This document shows, piece by piece, positions 1 to 9,209 of a stretch of DNA of 64,000 nucleotides. Under the pieces are notes generated by a model. It was not told the origin of the DNA, ran no database searches, and was given only the letters and a program-made list of their open reading frames with translations. The DNA is from Thalassotalea loyana. Lineage in GTDB: Bacteria; Pseudomonadota; Gammaproteobacteria; Enterobacterales; Alteromonadaceae. Location: positions 248,001 to 312,000 of the forward strand of contig NZ_BSSV01000006.1 of the NCBI RefSeq assembly GCF_030161435.1. The letters run 5' to 3'. The position numbers were made by a program, and so were the translations under genes. Position 1 is the stretch's first letter. Each line of letters starts with the position of its first letter.

Positions 1-433
1 CCAGGGGTTGGTCTAAGTGTTTTCGAACATTTGCACTTGATGCTTGTATAATTTTATCTTCAAGCATTGCTTTAAATTCATCAGCACCCTTGACGATATC
101 TGTTGGTTTTGGCTTTTCAATGTAATCAATGGCCCCTATTTCAAGCGCCTCTAATGTAATATCAGCCCCCTTTTGAGTTAACGTTGACAGCATAACCACT
201 GGCATTGGTCTTAAACGCATAAGGTTCTTCAAAAAGGTAATGCCATCCATTTTTGGCATCTCAATATCTAACGTCAGCACGTCTGGGTTTAGTTGTTTAA
301 TTTTTTCTCTTGCATCATAGGGGTTCTCAGCAACGCCAACCACTTCAATTCTTTCACTCTCTTCAAGCAAGCTACTCAAAATATCGCGAATGACTCGTGA
401 ATCATCGACTATTAATACCGTTATTTTTTCCAT
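1..433 (-). CDS. cheB: Chemotaxis protein-glutamate methylesterase CheB, partial (N-terminal receiver domain)
   Basis: Only the first 144 codons are inside the window; the rest runs off the left edge. The visible part is a response-regulator receiver domain with the VDDS acidic pocket near residues 9-12, a phospho-acceptor Asp in TLDIEMP and the Lys of the IEKPKP motif. In the family this domain gates a C-terminal methylesterase/glutamine deamidase that resets receptor methylation. The start codon shares one base with the cheD stop (TAATG), so it is the last visible gene of the chemosensory operon and is probably translationally coupled to cheD. The C-terminal domain cannot be seen, so assignment as CheB rests on the receiver sequence and on following cheR and cheD. 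Confidence 0.9.
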   Translation of the reverse strand, partial: MEKITVLIVDDSRVIRDILSSLLEESERIEVVGVAENPYDAREKIKQLNPDVLTLDIEMPKMDGITFLKNLMRLRPMPVVMLSTLTQKGADITLEALEIGAIDYIEKPKPTDIVKGADEFKAMLEDKIIQASSANVRKHLDQPL

Positions 434-1074
434 TAAAATAACTCCACATCGCCATCTATATTGGATGCTTGAATCGTGTGCTGATATGATTTCTCCCGTT
501 CAAGAATCGTATTGTTATGAAGCTGTCTTAGTTTCTTCATCAACACCTTTCCAGATGTCGGATCAAAAAGTAATTTGCGTGGGTAATGTTCCCCCAGATC
601 TTCACTAACAACTTGTAATTGTTCGTCTTTTAAATATTGTCGTACAAAAGCTATATTTCTTTCCCCAACATCTGTCATATAGCCAATCACTTTTGCACCA
701 CCGAATATTTTTACTTTGAGATTCTCCTTGTTTGCCCCGTACTTAAGCAAACCGTTAATTAAATGTTCCATGGCAAAATTCCCGTATCGAGTCGCTGTCG
801 ATATTTTTTGCTCGTTTCCCCACGAAACATTCGTCGCGTCTTTATCGGTGATCGGTAACATAAAATGGTTCATTCCCCCAATTCCTTTTTGTTCATCCCA
901 GATGCATGCTGAAACACAACTTCCTAGTGTTGTCGCTATCAAAAGATCAGCACTGCTCAAATAGAATTCGCCCGGTAAAATCTTCGCAATATGCCTATTT
1001 TTGTGTTTATCCCAATAGTGATTTACATGATTGAACTCACCAAAACACTTAGGTGGCTTAACTAGTTCAGCCAT
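433..1074 (-). CDS. cheD: Chemoreceptor glutamine deamidase CheD
   Basis: A 213-residue CheD family protein. It deamidates receptor glutamines in the cytoplasm and in some bacteria also binds CheC or the receptor to tune kinase activity. The catalytic Cys lies in TTLGSCVSAC and the catalytic His in GGMNHFMLP, both intact. The start ATG follows the cheR stop (TAG) with no gap. CheD is a normal member of F7-type clusters and is absent from the E. coli system, which helps separate this operon from a flagellar E. coli-like one. Confidence 0.93.
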   Translation of the reverse strand: MAELVKPPKCFGEFNHVNHYWDKHKNRHIAKILPGEFYLSSADLLIATTLGSCVSACIWDEQKGIGGMNHFMLPITDKDATNVSWGNEQKISTATRYGNFAMEHLINGLLKYGANKENLKVKIFGGAKVIGYMTDVGERNIAFVRQYLKDEQLQVVSEDLGEHYPRKLLFDPTSGKVLMKKLRQLHNNTILEREKSYQHTIQASNIDGDVELF

Positions 1075-1917
1075 CTAGTCCGCCTTGGACTTTGAGAATA
1101 TCGTTTTACCCTGGTTTTTATATAAGCCAGCGGATTTCCCTAAGCTTTCACTATGTCCTAGCACTAAAATGCTGCCATCGCTCAGGTAATTATGAAAACG
1201 ATGGAACAATGCTTGTTGGGTCGCTTTATCAAAATAGATAATGACGTTACGACAAAAAATCACATCAAACGGACCTTTCATTGGCCACTCATGTAGTAAG
1301 TTTAAATTTTTAAAGGTAATCAAATCTCGAACATTGGGCTTGATCTCGATTTGACTCGCACCGCACAGATTGACACTTTTACTTCGCATCTCAAGTGGAA
1401 TATCGTCCATGGCTAACTTGCTATAAATGCCTTCTTTAGCAGTATTTAGCACCTCGGTATCGATATCTGTCGCTAAAATTTTTACATCCCAACTATCAAT
1501 ATAGGTTCGAAAATGTTGAACCAATAGCATGGCTAAGCTGTACGGCTCCTCACCAGTAGAGCAGGCACTAGACCATATTCTTATGCGCTTGGTATCACTA
1601 TTTCGCTCAAACAGGTAAGGCAAAAAGTGATCTTTCAGATAATCAAAGTGATGGTTTTCTCTGAAAAAGCGCGTTAAGTTCGTTGTTAGTGCATTAACTA
1701 AATCTTTCTTTTCTTCTTCTTGATGGGTAACAAAGTGCTGATAGTAATCTTCTAAACTAGAAAAGTTTTTCGCCTTAGTCAGCTTAGATAAGCGTCTGTG
1801 AACCATCTCCACTTTGGTTGGTGTAAGAACAATTCCTGTTTCGTCATAAATAAATTGACATAAAAACTCGAATTGTTTGTTGTTCAATCGCTCGACAGTC
1901 ACTTGATTCGACATCAT
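1075..1917 (-). CDS. cheR: Chemotaxis protein methyltransferase CheR
   Basis: A 280-residue SAM-dependent methyltransferase that methylates receptor glutamates. An N-terminal helical domain (about 1-80) precedes the Rossmann domain with the SAM-binding stretch SACSTGEEPYS and the catalytic-region motif FCRNVIIYF. No TPR extension is present. Two ATGs (1917 and 1914) are in frame; GGAG lies upstream. It begins 12 bases after the receptor gene, whose product ends in a Trp-x-x-Phe tail of the kind that docks on the beta-subdomain of CheR; the two proteins are probably direct partners. Confidence 0.94.
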   Translation of the reverse strand: MMSNQVTVERLNNKQFEFLCQFIYDETGIVLTPTKVEMVHRRLSKLTKAKNFSSLEDYYQHFVTHQEEEKKDLVNALTTNLTRFFRENHHFDYLKDHFLPYLFERNSDTKRIRIWSSACSTGEEPYSLAMLLVQHFRTYIDSWDVKILATDIDTEVLNTAKEGIYSKLAMDDIPLEMRSKSVNLCGASQIEIKPNVRDLITFKNLNLLHEWPMKGPFDVIFCRNVIIYFDKATQQALFHRFHNYLSDGSILVLGHSESLGKSAGLYKNQGKTIFSKSKAD

Positions 1918-1929
1918 TGTCTAACTCCA

Positions 1930-4290
1930 CTAAAACTCTTCCCATTCATCATCAAGGTTAGCCACTTTCGCTAGTGGCTTTCTCATCGGCGAATTTACGG
2001 ATCGCTTTTCTTTGATTGCTGGCTCCCTCACAGCAATTTCAGTGTCATTTCCACTTTTAAAAACTGCTACCTGTTGCAGTAAGCTCTGCGCTTGATCCTC
2101 CATTGCTGCGCTTGACGCACTGACTTCTTCAACCAAGGCTGCATTTTGCTGGGTCATTTCATCCATTTGGCTGATTGACGTGCTCACTTCGGCGACACCT
2201 GCACTCTGCTCTTTACTCGCGGTATCAATATTTGAGAGCATTTGGCTAACTTCTTCAATTGAACTAACAAGCTCTGTAAAGGTTTGACCTGTTGCATCAA
2301 CAAATTTAGTTCCCTGTCCGACAGCCTCTACACTGTCATTAATTAACCCTTTAATTTCTTTAGCAGCACCTGCACTGCGTTGCGCCAAATTACGCACCTC
2401 TGCAGCTACCACGGCAAACCCTCGGCCCTGTTCACCTGCTCTTGCCGCTTCAACCGCAGCGTTTAATGCAAGTAAATTCGTTTGAAATGCAATCTCATCA
2501 ATAACACTAATGATGTCAGCAATTTTCTTGCTAGATTTGTTGATTTCCCCCATTGCAGAAATAGCGTTTTTAACAACATCACCACCATTTGTTGCTTTTG
2601 ACATAACATCGTTAGATAGCTTGCTCGCCTCTGATGCATTTTCTGCGTTTTGAACAACGGTTGATGTAATTTCCTCCATCGCAGAAGCAGTTTCCTCTAG
2701 GCTTGAAGCTTGAGATTCAGTTCGATGGCTCAATTCTGAATTTCCTGCCGCAATTTCCTTAGCTGCTTCAAAAACATTGGTAGATACACCACGAATTTCA
2801 CCAACCATATTTGTCAAATTACAAATTGAAGAATTCATTGCATTTGCCAATGCTAAAAAGTCTCCTTGATAATCTTCCTTCATTAGCTTGTCTAATTCGC
2901 CTTGCTCTAATGACTTGGCAACTTCAATTGCATCATCGATTGGCTGGATGACAGAATCCATTAATGCGTTGATATTATTACCAAGATCTTTCATAAAGCC
3001 TTGATATTTAGATGTATCAATTCGTTCGTTCAATCGACCTTCAATTGCTGCACTAATTAATTGATCAACTTGCGTTTGAGCGTCCCTTTGTTCTGTCATA
3101 TCTAACCATTGGACAGCAGTGCCTTGATGTTTACCATTGTCATCCATAAGCGCAATGGCAATCAGCTCGAAACATAACCCTGCGACTTTAATCTCTGTTC
3201 GGTATGGTAATTTACTCGGGTCACCGAGTAAGCTTTGTTGGTGATGTGGGTTAGCATGAAAAGAATCAAAATTTGTACCGACTATTTTATCGGCTTTAAA
3301 TTGCGGTAAAACTGATTGTAATTCGGTTTCTCGCGACTCTAGCATTTCTAAAACCGATGGATTTGCATATACGATGTTACCTTGCGGATCTGCCATCATC
3401 AGATTAGTTGTCATCCCTTCTACCGCAGATGTTAGTCGGCCCACTTGAATCGTATTACTTCGAGCTTGTGTAACATCTTGCCACTCCAATGAGTTGCCAA
3501 CGTAGTTACCTTGATTGTCGAAAATAGCCGTGACATTCAGTTCAATAATAACGCCATGGATTTCAATATCTGTTACCCACGGAAGATTATTAGGGTCCGA
3601 CAGCAATTTACGTTGATGTTCGGGTTTCTCATGGAAGATATCTATACAAGCACCAATGACATCGTCTTTGGCTGCTGAAAAGTTGGGCCATTTTTGTCGG
3701 AACGTTTCTTCATGTTTGCTCAACAATGTTAAAGTCGCTCTATTCACATAAGTAATGATGAAGTCGCGATCTATCATCATAAATGCTGTACCTGATTGCT
3801 CCAATGCACCTTGTATAAATGCACCGATATCACTAATGCCATTGCTCATCATTTGATCCTCTTCAACATCCGGTGTTTGCTGTTTTCCTGCATCTATCAT
3901 CGCCTTCGATAAAAGCTGGTAACATGCCTCCCAGGCTTTCTGAGTTGATTCATCAAAATCTTCTCCTAACGCCTGCGCTAGCGTATAGATCAAAGCTTCG
4001 CCCACCGTTTGATAGTGTGACTCTTTTACACCATAGCCAACATGACGTGCGCCAAGCTTCTCTACAACTGGAAACAAAACATTCGGTTTATCAATATTCG
4101 TCACTGCGGTATCAATCATCTGAACAAGCTTTTTACCCTGCTCTGATAAATCAGAGGGAAACAAAACTTTGAGTGATGGATCTAACTCGAATAGTTTGTG
4201 ATAGAAAATTTCTGCTACTTGTTCAGGTGAAAAAGACACGCTAATAAATTGCCACGTGTCTTGCAGTATCGTTATTTGTTTGGGCTTCAT
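1930..4290 (-). CDS. Soluble globin-PAS-PAS methyl-accepting chemotaxis protein
   Basis: A 786-residue chemoreceptor with no evident membrane segment. Residues about 1-135 form a globin domain: Tyr30 and Phe44 match positions B10 and CD1, Gln51 is near E7, and His83 in GARHVGYGV aligns with the proximal haem His of Vitreoscilla-type globins. Two similar PAS domains follow (about 162-275 and 290-400), then a helical HAMP-like stretch (about 405-500). The MCP signalling hairpin has its tip near 596-640 ([20 protein letters not shown]). The last residues are DEWEEF, a Trp-x-x-Phe pentapeptide like the CheR tether of P. aeruginosa Aer2/McpB. A role as an oxygen, NO or CO sensor is inferred from the globin. 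It overlaps the upstream cheW by ATGA. Confidence 0.92.
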   Translation of the reverse strand: MKPKQITILQDTWQFISVSFSPEQVAEIFYHKLFELDPSLKVLFPSDLSEQGKKLVQMIDTAVTNIDKPNVLFPVVEKLGARHVGYGVKESHYQTVGEALIYTLAQALGEDFDESTQKAWEACYQLLSKAMIDAGKQQTPDVEEDQMMSNGISDIGAFIQGALEQSGTAFMMIDRDFIITYVNRATLTLLSKHEETFRQKWPNFSAAKDDVIGACIDIFHEKPEHQRKLLSDPNNLPWVTDIEIHGVIIELNVTAIFDNQGNYVGNSLEWQDVTQARSNTIQVGRLTSAVEGMTTNLMMADPQGNIVYANPSVLEMLESRETELQSVLPQFKADKIVGTNFDSFHANPHHQQSLLGDPSKLPYRTEIKVAGLCFELIAIALMDDNGKHQGTAVQWLDMTEQRDAQTQVDQLISAAIEGRLNERIDTSKYQGFMKDLGNNINALMDSVIQPIDDAIEVAKSLEQGELDKLMKEDYQGDFLALANAMNSSICNLTNMVGEIRGVSTNVFEAAKEIAAGNSELSHRTESQASSLEETASAMEEITSTVVQNAENASEASKLSNDVMSKATNGGDVVKNAISAMGEINKSSKKIADIISVIDEIAFQTNLLALNAAVEAARAGEQGRGFAVVAAEVRNLAQRSAGAAKEIKGLINDSVEAVGQGTKFVDATGQTFTELVSSIEEVSQMLSNIDTASKEQSAGVAEVSTSISQMDEMTQQNAALVEEVSASSAAMEDQAQSLLQQVAVFKSGNDTEIAVREPAIKEKRSVNSPMRKPLAKVANLDDEWEEF

Positions 4291-4790
4291 ACGACATCCT
4301 TTTCATGTTGCATCTCTGTTACCGGCTCGCTGGTTTGCTGGTAAAGAATTTCAATATCGAGTAACTGACTTGTGTCCAATAAAACAATAAGCTTGTTATC
4401 CACACTTGCTAATCCGTGAATAAAACAATGGTCTATTTGCGAACCAAAGGCAGGTGCATCATTAATTTCAGCACTCGAAAAGTTGTACACTTCTGAAACC
4501 ATGTCTACGATGATGCCCAAGCAACCTGGCGAGTTTGGTGACTGTTCTTTGAGAATAATAACAACCGTTTTATCGCCATGGTCTACTTCCGGTTTATTGA
4601 ACCTGGTCCTTAAATCAACAATAGGAATAATAGTTCCTCTAAGGTTGATAACCCCTCGGATATAGCTTGGCTTATTGGGAAGTTCTGTAAGTTGTTGTAA
4701 AACTCTAATCTCCTGAACGCACAGAATATCGACACCATATTCTTCATTCGCAACATTAAACGTTAAATATTCATGTTCTTCATGACTCAT
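4287..4790 (-). CDS. cheW: Chemotaxis coupling protein CheW (second copy)
   Basis: A CheW scaffold that links the receptor tip to CheA. It has the two SH3-like lobes with the usual [26 protein letters not shown] and [10 protein letters not shown] stretches. The start was chosen at 4790 (MSHEEH) because AAGGAG lies six bases upstream; an in-frame ATG at 4811 would extend the N-terminus by seven residues but has no comparable ribosome site. With the chosen start the gene overlaps the preceding cheW by 11 bases. The two CheW proteins are clearly divergent rather than a recent duplication. Confidence 0.92.
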   Translation of the reverse strand: MSHEEHEYLTFNVANEEYGVDILCVQEIRVLQQLTELPNKPSYIRGVINLRGTIIPIVDLRTRFNKPEVDHGDKTVVIILKEQSPNSPGCLGIIVDMVSEVYNFSSAEINDAPAFGSQIDHCFIHGLASVDNKLIVLLDTSQLLDIEILYQQTSEPVTEMQHEKDVV

Positions 4791-5316
4791 AGCTAGCTCC
4801 TTGCTCATCATTTAAGTGATGAAGTGAACGTAAACTAATCAAACTCACGATAGCATTATTAACGTTTACCAGGCCTTCAATGTATTTGCTGTCGATACCA
4901 CCTGCGATATCAAAATAGGGTTTGATGTCACTCGTCTGTGCGTTGATTACGTCTTCAACAGCATCCACCACAAACCCCATTTTTCGCGTGGAGTCTACGC
5001 AGTCAATAGTTAAGACGATAATGACAGTCATGGGATCATAATGAGCTTCGCCAACATTAAATTTAATTCGCAAATCAATAATTGGTACGATTGTCCCGCG
5101 CATGTTAATTACGCCTTTAACATCTATGGGTGCATTAGGAATCAACGTCGGGGTTTGCCAACTTCTAATTTCCTCAACCGCCAGGATTTCAACAGCATAG
5201 GTTTCCTCGTCCAGCTTAAAGCTCAGGTATTGATCTCCACTCGTAATAAAATCAAGCCCTTCAAGGGTGTACTCACCTTCAACTGGTACATCATCAATTA
5301 AGCTTTGTAGGTTCAT
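4780..5316 (-). CDS. cheW: Chemotaxis coupling protein CheW (first copy)
   Basis: A 178-residue CheW with an N-terminal extension of about 30 residues before the conserved fold (YLSFKLDEETYAVEI, VKGVINMRGTIVPIIDLR, GFVVDAVEDV). AGAGGAGG lies eight bases before the ATG. The start overlaps the cheA stop by ATGA. Two CheW genes in tandem are also found in the V. cholerae cluster III arrangement (from memory). The copies may couple different receptors or occupy different places in the array; this cannot be read from the sequence. Confidence 0.92.
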   Translation of the reverse strand: MNLQSLIDDVPVEGEYTLEGLDFITSGDQYLSFKLDEETYAVEILAVEEIRSWQTPTLIPNAPIDVKGVINMRGTIVPIIDLRIKFNVGEAHYDPMTVIIVLTIDCVDSTRKMGFVVDAVEDVINAQTSDIKPYFDIAGGIDSKYIEGLVNVNNAIVSLISLRSLHHLNDEQGASYES

Positions 5317-7400
5317 TCTCCAACCTCCTCTGCTTGTTTTGTTTTTTGGCTTGCTATCGATTGCTGCTTAGAAAGCGAAATCACGCCTGCAACATCAATA
5401 ATCAATGCGACTGCGCCATTGCCTAAAATCGTTGCACCTGAAATCCCATCGACTTGCTGGTAGTTATCTTGCAAGCTTTTGATAACAACTTGTTGTTGAC
5501 CCAATAAATCGTCAACAAGCAAACCAACTTTTTGTCCTTCAGACTCAGTTACCACTAATAACGCATCGCTCAGATCTTTGTTTTGTTGGCATAGGCTAAA
5601 TAGTTCTCCTATGGGTAAAATGGGAACATTGTCTTCGCGTAAACGATAATAAACTTGCCCGCCAGAGGCTTTTACGACGTTTTCAGCTTGTACCTGCAAC
5701 GATTCAACAATCACAAGCAAAGGAATAACAAAAGTCTCACCACACACTTTAACCAACTGGCCATCTAGTATGGCTAGGGTTAACGGTAAATAGACTTTGA
5801 TATTGCTGCCTCTACCGACACTTGATTCAATAACAATTCGTCCGCCAAGTGACTGAATATTTCGTTTTACAACATCCATGCCCACGCCGCGCCCTGATAT
5901 ATCACTTACCTGTGCAGCAGTTGAAAAGCCAGGCTCAAAGATCAAGTCGTATATCTGTTGTTCTGATAGTGGATAATTGCCGTCAATTAAATTCTTTTCT
6001 TTGGCTTTTGCTAAAATCGCCTCTTTGTCAATTCCTTTACCATCATCTCTAATTTCAATAACAACATTACCGCCCAAATGGTAGGCTGAAAGGCATATTT
6101 CACCGAGTTCTGGTTTGTCGTTGTTAACCCGTTGTTCAGGCGATTCAATACCATGATCGATGGCATTGCGAACTAAGTGAGTTAATGGATCACCGATTCT
6201 TTCTAACACTGTTTTATCAAGTTCAGTATGTTCACCTTGAATAACCAAATTTATTTGTTTGCCCATTTTCTTTGCTAAATCATGAACTAAACGAGGAAAT
6301 CGATTAAAAGTGAAACTGATAGGAAGCATTCGGATTCGCATAACGCTTTCTTGAAGCTCTTTAGTGTTTTGCATCAACTGCTCTAACCCAGACTTGAGTT
6401 GTTCGGCTTTAGATGAATCAAAATCTTGGCCAAGCTCAGATAGCATTGACTGAGTTATCACAAGTTCACCTACGAGGTTTATCAGGCTATCTACCTTGTC
6501 AACACCAACTCGTATCGACCCGTTATCACTCTTAGTCTTTGAGACTTTCGTTTCTTTTACTGGCTTATTGTCAGGCTCAAGCGTTACGGCGCTGTCTTGT
6601 CGTGACAACGACGCTTGATTATCTTGTGACTTCTTCGTTGCGATTGACTCTTCAACATTGGTGACCGGCTCGTCGTTCACCTCAGGCATTACTTCCGAGC
6701 ATTCAGCACTAATAGAAGGCTCGCCAATTGACTCGATTTCCAATTTGCATTCGTCTTCAACCCACTCAAATATTTCTTCAATATCATCACGGCTAGCTTC
6801 TGTATCCACCAACGTCAACTGCCAACTTAGGTGTATTTCTTCGACATCCAGCTCTTCAAAATTGGGTAATTGACTATCATTGCAGTGGGCATGTAATGTG
6901 CCTAACTCACTTAACGCATTGAAAAGTAATAATGGATCGTTGCCTGTCTGTGCTATATCTGCATCAGGAATAAATATTATTCGCCAACCTTTACTTTCGT
7001 TGTTCGCTGTACAAGATTCTCCACTAAGCGTCGCATTTAACGCTTGAGTAACGGCTTCAATATCAAATTCTTCAGGTTCTACACCATCTTTTTCATATTC
7101 AAGTAATGCTTTTATGGTATCTGTAGCACGTAAAAGAAGCTCCTTATCGTGCTCATTAAACTGCCTACGACCGTCACGTAACTCATCTAATAGTGTTTCT
7201 ACTAAATGAGTAAAATCACTCACTTTCTGTAGTCCGAAAGTCCCCGCTCCACCTTTTATTGAGTGAGCAGCTCGAAAGATACAATCGATTGCTTCTTTAT
7301 TGTCTGAATCTAGCGTTAACAGCGTAGATTCCATGATTTCAATGCCCTCAAAACTTTCTTCATAGAAAGTAGGCAAAAATTGGGATAAGTCGACGCTCAT
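5313..7400 (-). CDS. cheA: Chemotaxis sensor histidine kinase CheA
   Basis: A 695-residue CheA. The P1 Hpt domain has the phospho-acceptor His46 in AAHSIKGGAG. A second small domain (about 135-225, with the GNDPLLLFNAL stretch) resembles the domain that follows P1 in many CheA proteins. An acidic, low-complexity linker follows. The P3 dimerisation helices (about 295-360), the P4 ATPase (N box HLVRNAIDHG, G2 box GRGVGMDVV) and a CheW-like P5 domain complete it. It autophosphorylates under receptor control and passes phosphate to CheY and CheB. It lies four bases after cheY and overlaps the following cheW. Confidence 0.95.
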   Translation of the reverse strand: MSVDLSQFLPTFYEESFEGIEIMESTLLTLDSDNKEAIDCIFRAAHSIKGGAGTFGLQKVSDFTHLVETLLDELRDGRRQFNEHDKELLLRATDTIKALLEYEKDGVEPEEFDIEAVTQALNATLSGESCTANNESKGWRIIFIPDADIAQTGNDPLLLFNALSELGTLHAHCNDSQLPNFEELDVEEIHLSWQLTLVDTEASRDDIEEIFEWVEDECKLEIESIGEPSISAECSEVMPEVNDEPVTNVEESIATKKSQDNQASLSRQDSAVTLEPDNKPVKETKVSKTKSDNGSIRVGVDKVDSLINLVGELVITQSMLSELGQDFDSSKAEQLKSGLEQLMQNTKELQESVMRIRMLPISFTFNRFPRLVHDLAKKMGKQINLVIQGEHTELDKTVLERIGDPLTHLVRNAIDHGIESPEQRVNNDKPELGEICLSAYHLGGNVVIEIRDDGKGIDKEAILAKAKEKNLIDGNYPLSEQQIYDLIFEPGFSTAAQVSDISGRGVGMDVVKRNIQSLGGRIVIESSVGRGSNIKVYLPLTLAILDGQLVKVCGETFVIPLLVIVESLQVQAENVVKASGGQVYYRLREDNVPILPIGELFSLCQQNKDLSDALLVVTESEGQKVGLLVDDLLGQQQVVIKSLQDNYQQVDGISGATILGNGAVALIIDVAGVISLSKQQSIASQKTKQAEEVGE

Positions 7401-7404
7401 AGCA

Positions 7405-7767
7405 TTACCTTATGACGCGTTTAATTGTCGATAGTAATTTGTCGGGATTGAAAGGTTTAACTAACCAGCCTGTTGCACCAGCAGCCTTACCTTTCATTTT
7501 CATGTCGGTACTACTTTCTGTTGTGAGCATCAAGATAGGTGTAAATTTAAAGTCAGGAAGTTTTCTTAACTCCTGAACCATACTAATCCCGTCCATATTG
7601 GGCATATTTACATCAGAGATAACCAAGTCAAATGCAGATTGCTTTGCCTTATCCAACCCCAATAAGCCATCCTGTGCTTGTTCAATGGTATAGCCAGCGT
7701 TTTGTAAAGTGAAACACACCATGTCTCTAATCGAGTTAGAGTCGTCAACGACTAAAATCTTACTCAT
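7405..7767 (-). CDS. cheY: CheY-like response regulator
   Basis: A 120-residue single-domain receiver. Asp8-Asp9, phospho-acceptor Asp52 (SDVNMP), Thr82/Thr83 and Lys104 are all in place. It is the likely immediate phospho-target of the adjacent CheA. In F7 systems this regulator is not the flagellar-motor CheY, so its output should not be assumed to be swimming. It sits between the STAS gene and cheA on the same strand, with a gap of 18 bases to the former. Confidence 0.93.
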   Translation of the reverse strand: MSKILVVDDSNSIRDMVCFTLQNAGYTIEQAQDGLLGLDKAKQSAFDLVISDVNMPNMDGISMVQELRKLPDFKFTPILMLTTESSTDMKMKGKAAGATGWLVKPFNPDKLLSTIKRVIR

Positions 7768-7785
7768 TTCTCTTCCTTATTTTGC

Positions 7786-8064
7786 TTACACAATCGCTAA
7801 ATGCGCTTTGTCTATGCCTAGGCTCTCAAGGCTTGCTAATAAAATTTCTGAAAGATTTTGCCACTCGGTTTTATTATTTTTATTGGTACGCTTTTGAACA
7901 AAAGCTAAGAGAAATTGCACACCGATAGTGTCTATGCGAGTAAGGGCACTACTATCGATAACCAATTCAGTTGACTCTAGATAATCCTGCGTAACGGCTA
8001 GTTTCAAATCATCTATATCATTGATAATTAACTCACTAGGTAACGTCCATACGTTAGCAGACAT
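7786..8064 (-). CDS. STAS domain protein (anti-anti-sigma-like) heading the chemosensory operon
   Basis: A 92-residue STAS-fold protein with the family stretch LVIDSSALTRIDTIGVQFL; Ser38 or Ser39 sits where phosphorylatable Ser is found in SpoIIAA-like proteins. A good ribosome site (AGAGGGA) precedes the ATG. It is the first gene of the operon, before cheY. No anti-sigma kinase or phosphatase partner is visible in the window. It may link the chemosensory signal to a partner-switching output, or act as a lipid-asymmetry-like STAS protein; the operon position favours the former. Confidence 0.85.
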   Translation of the reverse strand: MSANVWTLPSELIINDIDDLKLAVTQDYLESTELVIDSSALTRIDTIGVQFLLAFVQKRTNKNNKTEWQNLSEILLASLESLGIDKAHLAIV

Positions 8065-8105
8065 AAGATCCCTCTAAAGTTTCCTTAACTCATTTAACTA
8101 TATTT

Positions 8106-8121
8106 CAGATTATAAAATCTG
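8106..8121 (-). promoter_or_regulatory. Possible -10 element inside an inverted repeat, che operon leader
   Basis: On the minus strand a TATAAT hexamer (8109-8114) lies inside a perfect inverted repeat with six-base arms CAGATT/AATCTG, about 45 bases upstream of the STAS start. No good -35 hexamer is present at 16-18 bases, so the promoter may be activator dependent. Functional assignment is inference. Confidence 0.35.
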
Positions 8122-8326
8122 CAAGAAATCAGTGAGTTATTTACTGAAAACTTTTACGGAAATTGTAAGATTTGATTAATAGAACACACTAAACCTATAA
8201 AAAACAATAGCTTAACATCGTTACATTATAACAAAAACAATCTGTAACTTATTGAATGAAGAAAAAGTGTTATTTGACTATTCGATTAGATAAAATATCA
8301 AACATCTAACTGTGAGAGATTTGTTT

Positions 8327-8896
8327 ATGCATGTTTTGCTTGAGTATATTCCATTAATTGTTTTTCTAATCGTTTACAAATTCCAAGATATTTATTGGGC
8401 AACAGGCGCTTTGATTGTAGCGTCAGCACTACAAATCCTTTTTTACATGGTCTCTAAAAAGCCCATACCAAAACAAACATTGGTATTCTTTTTTCTAATT
8501 CTTTGTTTTGGTGGTCTTACGATTTTTTTACAAGATGATGCGTTTATCAAATGGAAAGTAACAATTATCAATGTATTTTTTGCAAGTGCCTTGTTGATTG
8601 GTTATTACGGCTTCAAAAAGATTATTTTAAAAACCTTTTTAGGCGAAGCTATTCAATTACCAGATAAAATCTGGGTTAACTTAACCTGGGCTTGGGCTGG
8701 ATTTTTCACATTGTGTGGCATACTCAATTGGTATATTGCATTTAACTTTTCGCAAGAAACCTGGGTCAACTTTAAAGTATTTGGCCTTACAGGCCTGACT
8801 TTTGTATTTGCGATTACAACGATTGTCTCACTCTATAAATATCTACCTGAAGAAGAGCAAACGGCTTCAGATAAAACTAACCAAACGGAGAAGTAA
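8327..8896 (+). CDS. yciB: Inner-membrane septation protein YciB (IspZ family)
   Basis: A 189-residue polytopic membrane protein of the YciB/IspZ family (E. coli homologue 179 residues), with about five hydrophobic segments and the conserved start LEYIPLIVFL. In E. coli YciB influences cell envelope integrity and septation. The ATG at 8327 was chosen over an in-frame GTG at 8312 because it matches the family N-terminus and places GAGAG about eight bases upstream. It is followed after six bases by yciI, an order also seen in E. coli. Confidence 0.9.
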   Translation: MHVLLEYIPLIVFLIVYKFQDIYWATGALIVASALQILFYMVSKKPIPKQTLVFFFLILCFGGLTIFLQDDAFIKWKVTIINVFFASALLIGYYGFKKIILKTFLGEAIQLPDKIWVNLTWAWAGFFTLCGILNWYIAFNFSQETWVNFKVFGLTGLTFVFAITTIVSLYKYLPEEEQTASDKTNQTEK

Positions 8897-8902
8897 AAGT
8901 TC

Positions 8903-9205
8903 ATGAATTATTATGTAATTTTCAGCCATGACGTTGAAGATAGCTTATCGCTGCGACTACCGGTAAGAGAAAAGCATATTGCTCGCCTTGCGGAACTTGA
9001 TGAGCAAGGCCGCCTGCTCGTTGCAGGGCCATGTCCAGCAAGCGATGAAGGTGACCTTCAGGCAGGCTTTACAGGCTCTACCGTAATTGCACAGTTTAGC
9101 TCTTTAGAGGAAGCAAAAGCATGGGCTGACGCTGACCCATACATGGACGCGGGTGTATATGCTAAAGTTATTGTCAAACCGTTTAAAAAAGTATTGCCAG
9201 TATAG
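8903..9205 (+). CDS. yciI: YciI family protein
   Basis: A 100-residue YCII-domain protein of ferredoxin-like fold. It has the conserved early His (FSHDVE), the [17 protein letters not shown] stretch and the DPYMDAGVY motif in which Asp and Tyr line the pocket. The biochemical role of the stand-alone protein is not established; homologues are predicted small-molecule enzymes. It is probably co-transcribed with yciB. Confidence 0.9.
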   Translation: MNYYVIFSHDVEDSLSLRLPVREKHIARLAELDEQGRLLVAGPCPASDEGDLQAGFTGSTVIAQFSSLEEAKAWADADPYMDAGVYAKVIVKPFKKVLPV

Positions 9206-9209
9206 ATTA

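Noticed and set aside
1930-4290. Reading the receptor as an energy taxis Aer homologue with FAD-PAS
   Set aside because: There is a globin at the N-terminus, no TM anchor and the PAS domains lack the Aer FAD pattern that I could recognise.
8274-8302. TTGACT with TATCAA as a yciB promoter
   Set aside because: The -10 is too poor and the spacing is 16; weak by itself.
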